From Ianthella basta (Eukaryota; Porifera; Demospongiae; Verongiida; Ianthellidae), in NCBI GenBank assembly GCA_964019415.1, contig OZ025874.1, forward strand, positions 8,659,909 through 8,723,908: DNA of 64,000 bases. The letters run 5' to 3'. This document shows, piece by piece, positions 1 to 44,420 of this stretch. A model generated the notes under the pieces. That model saw only the letters and a program-made list of their open reading frames with translations, made no database searches and was not told where the DNA came from. The first letter of the stretch is position 1. Each line of letters opens with the position of its first letter. The translations under genes and the position numbers were made by a program.

Positions 1-1495
1 AGCTGGCATTTGTTTACCTCCGAGCTAAATGTGTCATTGAAAACCACTGCCATCAGGACTATCTTACAATAGTTATTGGTAGTACTAGCTAGATACCGAT
101 TATAATTATTCGCGTGGGCTTATGTCTGTGACGGCCGTGAAATACGATGCTCCATGTATTAGCACTTGTAACCTAAAATCTGCGATGCGCCGTAGAACAG
201 GCACTTCACCGCCATGTTATAGACAGCTTGGGCTTTCATACAAGGTATAGCACGATAGCGTGAAAACTGGCAGAAGAGCGCTAGGAGAAGATTAAAGGAC
301 GCCAGGGTCGGCTGTAATTTCGCCATTGTAATAGTAAAAACTATGCTTTAAAGGCTAGGACTCACTGGAAACCTGTCATGTCTGCTGCGTACCGACGTTA
401 CTTCTGCATTGGTAGAGTTTCCATGGAGTAAAAGCCTATTCCCTTTTGCCGTTTAAACCTCGAGCTCAGTCTCCCCGCCTGTTCCCAGTTTCCAAACCAA
501 AACTAAGATGCCACAATTTATATGGTGCGAAACAGCCGTGTGGGGGGGTCGGTCAAGGTCACGTGTGTCCGCAAAATGGCCGAACGCGGCTGCTCTTTAC
601 TATGTATTTTACCTATACTAGCTAAGAGCAGACATATTTCGAGAAACACGTCGCATCGCTTGTTTCTTTGCTTCTGAGCACACAGTTGGACAAGGGCTAT
701 CAGAAAATGGACCCTTCCCCGCCCTTCCCCAGCATCTAGGTAGGTTTTGCAAGCATTTTACAACACCGGTGCACGAGTGTTCGCTGATGCTGGCTACTAG
801 GCAGATGGAGCCTAATCTGGAGTACTGAGCAAGTACTCCTGTGGAAGTGACTCCTTAGAAGCTGATAGCGAGTCCTCAGTGATCACTTCAGGACTGCAAG
901 ACTGATAGGTTGACTGCTTCTGCAATGGGAGTGCAATCGGCAGCCACGTCCTTGCAATCGTCTTGGTTCTGTACACGATTTGTCACACTCGATAACAGGG
1001 ATGCTAGAAATGGCTTGAGCGTGCTGGCAATCCTCAAGAAACGCTGCGATAACTTGCAAAACTAGATCGTGAAAGTGATCAGACAATTAAGCCCAGTCCA
1101 CCGTATGGCTCCTTGGCTACGTACGTACGGGTCATACCAGGGGCGCGAATGCAGTACAAGGCCCTGCCATGGCTCAGGGTATGCACATTCGGCCTTGGAG
1201 CACATTCAGCTAACATATGGAGACGCGATTGGAATGTCTGGAATGCAATTATTGAGGTGCTGGTATTGCGCAATCCCTGGACCTTGTCCGACCCCCCCTG
1301 AGCCGTACCTATTTCTTAGCTTCAGCAAAATGGCAGGCGGAATTGGGTTGAAATCGGTGCCATTGAAATGCAAACGCATCAGCTGACTGTCACGTGATCA
1401 CCTGCCTTGCTCTAGACGTTTCCCATTGGGACTGCTTTCCGAATTTTGTTTGGCTAGCAGGCTGCTGGAAAGTGCTAACCGACCGCCATCAAGCT
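1..1495. other. Upstream region without a supported gene
   Basis: No open frame here has a convincing start, splice pattern or recognisable protein. The longest minus-strand frame (about 883-1086) begins with TTG rather than ATG. A CACGTG E-box lies near 1391, about 100 bp before the xylulokinase ATG, and the 530-600 stretch is richer in CpG than its surroundings, so part of the region may be promoter. A 5' untranslated exon cannot be excluded. Confidence 0.5.
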
Positions 1496-5520
<4,025 letters not shown>

Positions 5521-5642
5521 ATGTGGCTTTGTAGCTAACCCCACCATGTCCATAGTCTAACACAAGTCATTGCCAAGGAAGTGGACATGTGAATTTGTCA
5601 AATACTGTATTATTATTGTCTACCTTTGTGTCATTACTTTTG

Positions 5643-7954
5643 TCATATTTGTTTCTTGGAACCATCTGGGAGTGTTGCACTTCGAGCTGCAAAGGCCCTA
5701 TGCTTCTGGTCCACTTCTGCCACAATAAGCTCCTCTATCTCACGACCATTAGCAAGATCACTTTCAGAAAGTTCTACCGTTTTCTTGGAATCCTCTGTCA
5801 CAAAAATAACCTGGTGTTGCTTCAAGTGGAGTAAGTTTGCAATGACAACATGCTGGTGGTAAGTGAAGAGGGAACGCTGAGCCTTAGGGATCAACTGGTC
5901 TTGGTCAGTCTCAAGTTTGAAGGAGACAATGAATGCCTGCGAAGCCCATTCCTTTCGTAATGAACCCAATAGCTTTGGTACCTGACAAAGCTCCAGGGTG
6001 AGACTGGAGGAAGACTGTATCTTATGGTCGGGCTGCACGAGGAAAGAAAAGAAAAAGCGTAAAAAAAGGGAGAAAAATGCCGAAACCCGGGATCGAACCA
6101 GGGACCTTTAGATCTTCAGTCTAACGCTCTCCCTACTGAGCTATTTCGGCCGCTGAGTAAAATTACTAAAATACGTCAATAAAAACTGATCTTGGTCAGT
6201 CTCAAGTTTGAAGGAGACAATGAATGCCTGCGGAGCCCATTCCTTTCGTAATGAACCCAATAGCTTTGGTACCTGACAAAGCTCCAGGGTGAGACTGGAG
6301 GAAGACTGTATCTTATGGTCGGGCTGCACGAGGAAAGAAAAGAAAAAGCGTAAAAAAGGGAGAAAAATGCCGAAACCCGGGATCGAACCAGGGACCTTTA
6401 GATCTTCAGTCTAACGCTCTCCCTACTGAGCTATTTCGGCCGCTGAGTAACATTGCTAAAATACGTCAATAAAAACAAACTTACCACGGCATGTTGTGGA
6501 ATGTAGAAATCGGAGACGGCTGCAGCTAGATACAACACAACGCTAGCACCAAAGGGATGAAGCGCTTTTGCAATCGCCCTCAGATAAAAGAGGTAGTCGC
6601 TGATGGATTGGAAGGCGATCTTCAGGAGACTTCCCTTCCTTTCCACTTCTTTGCTGAGTTGTACAATCTCCTGGAGATGTTGAGCCTTTGCAGAGGGTGG
6701 TTTCACTGTGGTGCAATAAGACCAGAAATAGACAATATGTCAGTAGCGAGAAACAGTCTTAAACTGAAGTACACAATCCACATGAACACCAGTGGAATAA
6801 ATAAATTGTTAATCAACATAGTTTTTGGACGAGGAATACAAATTTAATAGTGCACGTGCAGGAACACATCATTGCTCAGTGAATGGCACTGTATTCAGTA
6901 TATATATGTATACCTGAGTATTGGGCCAACTTCAGAGATATGCAGCAAACATTTGACCTCGAGCTCACAATAACCATTTTTGGAAACAGCTGTACTACAG
7001 CATAGGTCATGAACCACATAATACAATCCAATAGTGTGCCAACCCCATTGCCAAGGAGTCTAATATTGTACACAAACTCACTCACACAACTACTCAGATT
7101 AGTACAGAGGGCTGAGCATATATGGCATAGCAAGCACTGCCTCAGTTTCTACTTCCTCACACTGCCATTCGTCTGGAGAGCTGTTAGCTTGTGGTATGAG
7201 TTCCATCCATTGCAGCAAATCTGCCACGCTAAAATGCCTCAGAAATGGCTCCAGAGTGCCCTTGCGATGGAGAAATATCACAGCATAGCCGAGTCTCAGG
7301 AAGTACTCAGCCGAGCTGGACCCACGCGTTCCTCGGCTGAAGTTGTCAATGAAACGTACTGTGTTCTTCTCCAGTGGTACAGTAGTGCCACCAGACTGCA
7401 GAACAGACAACAAACAGAAGTCAAGTTGAAAGATACATGTATTTTCTCCTAAACTCCCCACTAAACCCAAACATTATCTTCGGTCCACCTTGGAGATTTC
7501 ACCTGGCCAGAGCAGCAATACAGTAAAGGTAACTATGTAGTTGATGTACAATACAACAAAGGTCCCCCCGCCTCCCTCCCCCCTTCCACACACACAGAGT
7601 CCATATACGTAGGCTACCGTATGTTACTCTTTTACCCCGCTGTACAAAGCCCAAATGACTCCCTTTCTGGTAGTGCGCCAAGTAAGCTGGCTAGTTGATC
7701 CTAAGCCCGTCTAACTCTGCAAGCGCGCGGTCTGCAGGAGGAAGAGAGTCGCCGTCTCTCTCCCAAACGTCTTTACCCCTATTCAGTACATGGCGCTGCT
7801 TGAAACTAACCGTGACTAGGACCAGTGGTCGACCGCCCGATATGTGCGCCTCTGCGAAGTGTATCGACCTCTGTACCGACTCCTCCAAGTCATTAGGTGG
7901 ACTCTGGTCTGCAAAGAAAGTGTCGCCAGTACTAGCCGTCATGAGAGCAGCCAT
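5643..7954 (-). CDS. PPCS: Phosphopantothenate-cysteine ligase, 4 exons
   Basis: Joins 4'-phosphopantothenate to cysteine, the second step from pantothenate to coenzyme A, in the cytosol (known of the family). Exons in transcript order: 7811-7954, 7161-7395, 6485-6705, 5643-6032. Phases close to 990 nt or 329 residues; the human enzyme is 311. Family motifs seen are SGGTTVPLE at the start of exon 2, [13 protein letters not shown] (nucleotide-binding loop), [12 protein letters not shown] in exon 3, and [10 protein letters not shown] then [10 protein letters not shown] in exon 4. The ATG at 7954 is 177 bp beyond the stop of the WD-repeat gene on the same strand. Intron 3 is unusual: it contains two tRNA-Phe genes and a second copy of the exon 4 acceptor and 5' half. 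The donor used for exon 2 (CAGT, then GTGAGG) is inferred from phase. Confidence 0.93.
6078..6150 (-). tRNA. trnF-GAA: tRNA-Phe (GAA), copy 1
   Basis: A 73-nt cloverleaf without encoded CCA. The 7-bp acceptor stem is GCCGAAA with TTTCGGC, followed by discriminator A. The D stem GCTC pairs with GAGC, the anticodon loop is CTGAAGA (anticodon GAA) on a TTAGA/TCTAA stem, and the T arm is CCTGG, TTCGATC, CCGGG. The A box is TAGCTCAGTAGGG and the B box GGTTCGATCC. A T5 run follows directly as Pol III terminator. It lies in intron 3 of PPCS, on the same strand. Confidence 0.97.
6141..6323 (-). pseudogene. Truncated duplicate of PPCS exon 4 (possible alternative last exon)
   Basis: Unit B of the duplication repeats the exon 4 acceptor (CTCGTGCAG) and about 45 codons (PDHKIQ through [10 protein letters not shown]). 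The frame then leaves PPCS and stops at a TAG at 6143-6141, inside the 5' end of tRNA-Phe copy 1. Its acceptor lies closer to exon 3 than the true one. If used, it would give a PPCS shortened by roughly 70 residues. It may be ignored by the spliceosome; transcript data would decide. Confidence 0.75.
6368..6440 (-). tRNA. trnF-GAA: tRNA-Phe (GAA), copy 2
   Basis: Identical over its 73 nt to the copy 290 bp away, with the same GAA anticodon, A and B boxes and adjacent T-run. It is part of the second unit of the tandem duplication. Both copies look intact and functional. Confidence 0.97.
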
Positions 7955-8130
7955 TTTCCGGTAGAGATGAGAGTATAATGCTTATTGAAGCTGTGATATT
8001 ATACTGTAGATATGCATGCAATTTATACAACAGTGTGTTAAATGTGCATGCAGTCTATAACACTGAGCTGCTGTACGTACGTGAAGTAAAAAGTAAAAAA
8101 TGATATATCATGCATGATCCAACTGCAGTG

Positions 8131-25253
<17,123 letters not shown>

Positions 25254-26472
25254 CTTGTGAAGGTGTATGGGTTGCGAACCAGGTGAGGTGTTGCTGAGAG
25301 CGCGTTTACACGTACATTATCGCAAATTACATTAGTAATTAAGTATGCAGTGCAGGACTTTGATCTGAGGTTTATGTAAGGACACGTTAAGCAGAAACTG
25401 AATTAGCTATTGTCAAAGAACCCTGCCAAGGAAGGATTAGTATCCTAAGTACGTACGTGCAAATTACCCAGCTAATGGCATGTACATAAGTCACAACTTT
25501 GTGGATTATATAGCTATTGAGACTGAGTGTTGACAAACACAGACACAGTGCCACACACATAGCTAGCTAGCTCCATGCAGTGAGCTACAACTGGGATAAG
25601 CACTTGCTCATGTTTGTGCAGGTTCACCTCATTCTTCACTTTCTAGACACCTTTGTCCTACCACAGGTGCAACTCTGAGATCAATCAGCATGCAAACACT
25701 GACCAGAGACACTTGAGCACATTGCCATACTAAGCATCAGCTATAGTGTGCAAGGGTGCAGAAACACATGTCATTCCTGTCTGGACTGGAATTCCTTCAT
25801 GGTACGAGCACTGAACTACTACTTACTGCTGTGCATACATTGCAACCTTTTAATGGCTATGGAGTCATACAGCTAGCTAGCAGGGCAGGTGGCTATAGAC
25901 AAGAACCATATTGCATTGCTGTTGTCAAGCAAACAAATTAGCCTACCGTATAGCTGTACACAATGAAATGCAAGGACTATTAGACAAAGCAGCGTCACAT
26001 GGCCCTTGGAGGTGATGATTCAATTGAAGAGAGTGCCAGAGAATAGAAAGATAAAAATTACACTGAATTCTATTGGTACAAAGTTCCTATTTGAAATAGT
26101 ACAGCAGCAGAAAGGCCTGAGGAGTAAGATGACACGAGAAAACAAGTTGTATAGGAGAAAGTACGACATAGCTATAGCTAATTGTCATAGGTTGAACAAT
26201 CCCAGTACAAAAGATATAGACAAGTGACTTGTTAGTTTCTCTTAGACTGCTCAGGTCTTCTCACTGCTGCAGTGTCTAGTGTCTGCTGTAGCAGTTACAG
26301 CCACGAACACACAGCTGGAATAAAGAGAGCAAAATGTGCTTGGCGGATGCAGTGCTGCATGATACGAGTGTATATAGAGTCAGCTCGCGGGATCCATCGT
26401 TCTCCAATGGATTTACAGATTGCGCAATTGCATCGAGTCACTAAACGCCCAAGGCGTAGATATCAAAAAGAA
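25254..26472. promoter_or_regulatory. Divergent intergenic region between WDR49 and RUNDC3 starts
   Basis: About 1.2 kb separates the two divergent ATGs, so both promoters should lie here. I see no open frame with support. Short palindromes (TACGTACGT near 25450, AGCTAGCTAGCT near 25562) and AT-rich patches are present, but no confident core-promoter motif. Confidence 0.45.
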
Positions 26473-38710
<12,238 letters not shown>

Positions 38711-40028
38711 CAATGTGCCGACTGTGTATGGTAGTGTGTGCTTGTGTCACCACCCCTGTGTCACCACCCCTGTGTCGCCACGTATAGCATTTGAATTCTG
38801 TTCAGTATATGAGTTTTGTACTATAAATAAATGTATGTATACATGCGTGTACTTAATTGCAAGTGAGCTTGCATGCAACTGGTGAGGTGATCTATAGCCA
38901 GCACACAGTGGCACTTCTTACTATTATCCAGACACACTGTATAGCTGTACGTTGGGGCAGTATCCAGACACACTGTATAGCTGTACGTTGGGGCAGTATC
39001 CAGACACACTATATAGCTGTACGTTGGGGCAGTATAGGACGTACTGCATGCATGGCTGCAAGTGTCCTGGATAAGGAGTGCATTGTCCTATAATTTTATT
39101 AGAGGAATACAATTTGTACATCTCTGTGTGTAGCTGGCCAGGATAGAAGGCGCTGTCCTTAAGATTAAACAGGGGCCAAGCTGGCCTTTGTCTTAATGAA
39201 GGGTCAGACTGCATGCTAGCATAGTGATTGAGTTCATGTCAATTCAAAGCATGTCATGCTTGGACATGCAATTAACCTGGCACCTTCCCTCTGAAGCAGG
39301 AATGCATGCGCTGGAATACTTAACATATCAGTCATTTGGACAATTATGTAGCAACTGTATGACATGTAGATTAGAACTCATATCGTTCCATCGCCATGAC
39401 AACGTTATTCCAATTGGTCATGCCCAGCGATCTGTTAGCTATGGCTTGATGCATGTAGCTACATAACCACACGCCAATGGCTACACAGAATAATGTTGCC
39501 TTACACAACTACATCTTCCACAGTCTGTACATAATACACTTTATATGGTAACAGCTCCGTCACAGTGGCACCTGTCAGCATGTAGTTGACACTATTCGCG
39601 TGTATTCTATCCACCTGTGTTGGGCCGAACATAATACTACAGGCACTATAATGTATCGTGTGAGACAATTTACTGAGTATGGGACTGGAGCCAGCAATGT
39701 ATCTCGCGCACTTTAATTGCCATCAAGGGAGCAGTGCGGTCAAATTCAAGGAAGTGGGCCAGCACTGCAACCTGCTCAGTGCAACCAACATGGGAATAGT
39801 GCAGGTCTTCACCATTCTGCTTGTGTGGGCAGTGAGAATAGCATTTTCATTCAGTGTGCCTATGATTTACGTTGAATGTAGTTAGCCCACATTGATAATG
39901 GAGTTATTGATGAGGCTATGGCACTAAGTATACCAGCATCATCTACATGTAGAGGGTTGCTATCTAATGTGGAGTTGCACAAGGTGAGAACTGTTATTAC
40001 GTCATTATAGTAGTGTATACGGAAATCA
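38711..40028. other. Intergenic region between RUNDC3 and the semaphorin
   Basis: No coding exon seen. The only clear structure is a 36-bp tandem triplicate at 38926-39033. The right end leads into the semaphorin promoter. Confidence 0.5.
38926..39033. repeat. Three 36-bp tandem copies
   Basis: Each unit contains TATCCAGACACACTGTATAG and CTGTACGTTGGGGCAG; copies differ by one base or so. Confidence 0.92.
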
Positions 40029-40049
40029 TGACGTCAGCACAGTTAAAAG
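40029..40049 (+). promoter_or_regulatory. CRE plus TTAAAAG core of semaphorin promoter
   Basis: TGACGTCA at 40029-40036 is a perfect CRE palindrome (CREB/ATF type). TTAAAAG follows at 40043-40049, a TATA-like box about 104 bp before the ATG. The same pair occurs before the gene at 61795. Confidence 0.6.
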
Positions 40050-40146
40050 CCTTCAAACGCGCCCCATCTCGACTGCTTGACAGCAACTTCAGAATAGCCT
40101 TGTCGTCTATTTACCGCGCGAGCCACTTCTAGTGTCCACCAGCAAC

Positions 40147-43100
40147 ATGCCTCTGTGCGAATGTTCAACATCTTCCAGCAACAACAAGCTTCGGAGCAGT
40201 TCTCTTTGCCTGTTGTTGGTCGTTCTCAGCGCGTGCCTCACCAGCGTCTTCTCCTACGACCAGACCAGGGGCCCTCCAGACAGCTACAGCCTCAGAGTGC
40301 CTTGGAATGTCACTGGTAAGCCTAAACGAGCTCACAACGAGCTCTGATTCCTGTGTGCGTGTGTGCATCTGTTGTCACTGAGTGCTGCGGGACGGAGAAA
40401 TGTCGTGGCACCAATTGACCACTGGTGGATTGCGCTACGGGTACGACCTAGCTTTAGGCTCTCTGTTGGTGGTGTACCAGCAGTTCGTAGCGTTTAAGCT
40501 ATCCCATGCCTCCAGGAGGATGGATCTGGGATCAAATCTGCGATCTGATTCGGAGTGGGTTGACAATTTGGCGTTGTCCCAGTCAGAAGGGTATTAAGGT
40601 GGTGTACTCCACCTTGGTGGGCACGACCCGGACTCATCAGCTGAGAGGAGACCGCCCCACGACCTCAATTAAATCGATTAACCCTCAATTGTATTGCAGC
40701 GTGGAAACAAGAGTAGTAGAGATGCAATCATAATTATACCCTGGTGGTGCATACGTGTTAGTGTGGTATTATTCACTGTGGAGCTGCTGTAGAGTATTCT
40801 CTCTAGCATGTTCTAGCAGCATAGGGAGGGAGGCAGTGTTGTTGAGTCTGTGGGCATGCTGTGTGGGTGTGGTAGGTGTACTCCGGGTGAAAAGACTAAT
40901 GCAGTGAAATTTTCAGTCCATCAACCTCTGTTGTGTCCATTCACTCACCTAACTAGATTCATCTCCCAATACACCTGTGTTATATCCCCAGTAGGCATTA
41001 CACAGGTCTCTAACCATACTCAACTCCCCAGCCACTTGCCACTGTTCAGGGCTCTTGTCATTGAGAGGAATTGAGTTGTGGTTTGTGGCAGTGCCTTGAA
41101 TGCCCTGGTCTTGTCAGACACCCACTTGTCACCATTGTGATGTGCATTACTGACACAGTACATCATGCCACATGGAATGTGTTAGAGCCATGTGCACTTG
41201 AGACTCCTTGTATAAGGGAGTGGGAGGGGAGGGGGAGGGGGAGGGGCGGGTAGAATTACTGTACAAGTCCAGAGGAGAATCCAACCCTGGGGGAGGAACT
41301 CACCGCAGTACTCACATTTCTGATCGGAGACAATTCCAAGGTATTGTATGACTGTCGCAACCCAACACTCAAGATTTTGTGTTGCACTCCCCATCGTGGG
41401 TGATTGCCGTTACATTCAGCACGTTTGTAAATGTGTATGTTCAGTGTAGTGGCAGTGTCATCAAGTTTGTGTTTGCTGACTTTGGTATGAATCGGAGGAG
41501 AGCAAGAGACAGAGTGATAGAGAGCATGTTTTGTAGCACAGAGTGCATTCCAGCCCCTCCCAAGGTTTGTGTAGGGTCCTTGTCTCTGTGGAACCTTGGC
41601 ATATCTGCAGGCTATTCACATGGGAGTTTCCCTGAGCAATGTGAATTGCACCTTGGTGTGTGCCTCTTTGAAGTGTTCACTCCATCAACAGTACAGTCTT
41701 CCTTGCCATGTTTGGCTCTGTGTGGGTTTAAAAGGGAAGAGACAGTCATGCCTGTGATGGTTTGTGTCTCTACTCTCCCTCAGTTTAGGTCTAACACACA
41801 GGATGAAGTAATCATTGCAATATGAATTAAGGTATACGTATGTACATTAATTACAATTCTGAATCTATAGCTGTGGAATGTTCCTGGTATGATAAGTGCT
41901 TGATATTTCACTCAGTCTGTGAAGAAAGGAAATGGGCAGTGTTCCTTGTGCATGTCGTTTGGAGGATGGGTGCATCCCTTAGCATCCAATTGATGCCATC
42001 CATCCGCATTACTTGCCACTGTATACGAAACAAAAGCCTTAGGGAAATCACGAGTATGTAGCATTTGCACTCATACATGGGAAGTGAACTTCTGATAAGT
42101 GTGAACTGACACCACACTCCATCCTGGGCTTGTCACCTGTGTTGTGTATGGCAGTCACTCTTTGATCAGTTGGCGATCACCAGCTATTCTGTTGATAACG
42201 ATCCTACTGCCAATCTTCAATGTTTTACTGAGTGTCTTTGCTCCAGTTCTGTAAACTGACTACCATGAAATGGGTCATTTGGAAGTGAGAGTAACAGCCT
42301 AATTGTTGTTAGTCACCAGTATGTCATTGGTGTTGGAGTTGTGGAGGGTATAGCTGGCTAGACTGCATTATGGCATGGGAAGTTGTGGCAATATGAAAAT
42401 TGGTTGGCAAATTCCCACCTTAAGTGTTAACAACATTTCTGTAGTCTTCCCTGCTCCATAGCATACAAACCCTCTCATTATGTTGGCTCAACTTGTATTC
42501 AGCTGTGGCTGGATAAGGTTTCTTGGCTTGGTCTAGCAGGCCAGACTCGGTTTTGGTAGGGTTTCTGGGGCAGAGAGCAGCGCCAAACTGGCTGGGAACA
42601 GGCACCAACTGGTGGACTCTGTCATGTTGTGCCCTACACCAGGTACATGGAGTAGTGGGGTGTAATGGTCCAAGACATTTTCAATTAGCTGTCACTGTGT
42701 GGGTGTATGATGGATTGAAACCTTGTTGTCCCCTGGGTATAGGGCTTCACACTGTGATGGATGGTGTGTGTGAGAGCAGTGTACACTGTTGTGTATGAGT
42801 TGTGTTGAGTGTATCTACATACATTATTGTAAGACTGGTTAGAAGTGCAAGGTCTAGTAGGGTTGTACTTGTCTCAACACAGGTAGTGTTGTGGTTGAAG
42901 CCAATTATGTCACTGTGTCCAATCTAGTATGACATTGTGACAAGGTGCACCTTGCCCTACCAAAAGTGTAGGTCTTTACAATGGCAGTGTGTTTATAGGC
43001 TAGCCATTCTCTCCATGTTGGAGAGATCATGAGGGTGGGAAGTAGGAGGAGCTACCTTAAGGGGCAGGATAATGAATATCATTATATGGCTCTATGAATA

Positions 43101-44349
43101 CTATTATAAGGCTTTTGTTCTTTATTATAATAGACCAGTATGATGCCACCTTCATGACATGGCGAGTGTTACTATATAGACCAATGTGAACTCGCTACAT
43201 GTACCTGCTTCCTGTGTGACTCTTCCTTGCTGATACAGTTGGAAATAATCGCACTCCATCTCTATATCATGCCATCTGTCAGACCAATCTTGTCCTCAGC
43301 AGCAGATGGTCGCATGGTGTCCTCACATAGCTGTCATTCTGGCTGTGTCCAAGATATGCATCGTAGGATCAGGCCAGGGTCCTTGTGACTGGGTAGTTGT
43401 TACTGTGCAATCAATTTCTGGGAGCGTGCAATAGAAAATAATGCAGAGAATAGGAGCGGTGCCTCAAAAATAGTGCATTTCTATGTCATTGGTGGGACAA
43501 ACTGGAGTTTATGGGCTACAGCAAAGTTTATTGTGTTACCACTGCATTGGAGGCTAAAATGGAGTTTAGTGAAGTTTATTGTGTTAATTCTGCACTTGTG
43601 ACCACTTTGCGTTTCTACTTGTTATATAATAATGCACTGCATGTGCATCTGTTTAACTCTTTCACTGCTTCAGTGAATCAGTCCTGTGTCGGTCCTTTGC
43701 CACCCTTACTGTAATAAGCCTACCATCATTCCCCCATACAGCTACATTACAGAATTGTTCTGCTATGTATTACATAAAATGGGTTTCTTGTTGAGCAATT
43801 AGACAGCAGCAAAGGATATATTAGTTAATCGGAGCGATCACGTTGCAAAGATCGATAAATTAGCATGTGAGTAATTCACTAATTCTTCCTACTTTGCTGC
43901 ATGATTTCTCAACTAGAAATCCATTTCCGTTCCGTGCCATATGTGAAATGAGACTCTACCACATCACACATATATGTAACTTTATACAATTATGTGTATT
44001 AGTCAATCAATCAATCAATCTGTGCAAACATATCCCCAAAATGGGGGGTTGTTCGTACAATAAGATTGCTAATATTGCTACGTATGAGGGTCTCAAGTGT
44101 AGTTTATGGTAAGTACTTTTTGTATGAATTAGTACAGTGTATTAATGCCATGTGTTTGTCTGTACAGGCAAGCCACTACGACTGGAAGGTTGCCAGCTGA
44201 ACGTCTCCCAAAAGCATTGCGATTTCCAATTCTTCAAAGCAAAGTTTGTGTTTCTCGACGATAAAATACTGATTGGTGCAAGGTATGTGTCACACACAGC
44301 TTACATATGTACTGATGAGTGCATGTGCATGCACACACACACACAAACA

Positions 44350-44420
<71 letters not shown>

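Larger units (their letters stand above)
5893..6474. repeat. Tandem duplication (two ~290-bp units) carrying half an exon plus tRNA-Phe
   Basis: Unit A is about 5893-6183 and unit B about 6184-6474. Each holds, in minus-strand order, a tRNA-Phe gene, a T-rich trailer, the acceptor of PPCS exon 4 and about 140 nt of that exon. The units differ by a handful of bases, including a Ser/Pro change in the exon copies and a 1-nt length change in the T-run. The duplication is therefore young and is not a perfect assembly copy. Confidence 0.92.

Noticed and set aside
883..1086. Minus-strand frame of 67 residues
   Set aside because: It begins at TTG, lacks an ATG and has no recognisable sequence or splice context.
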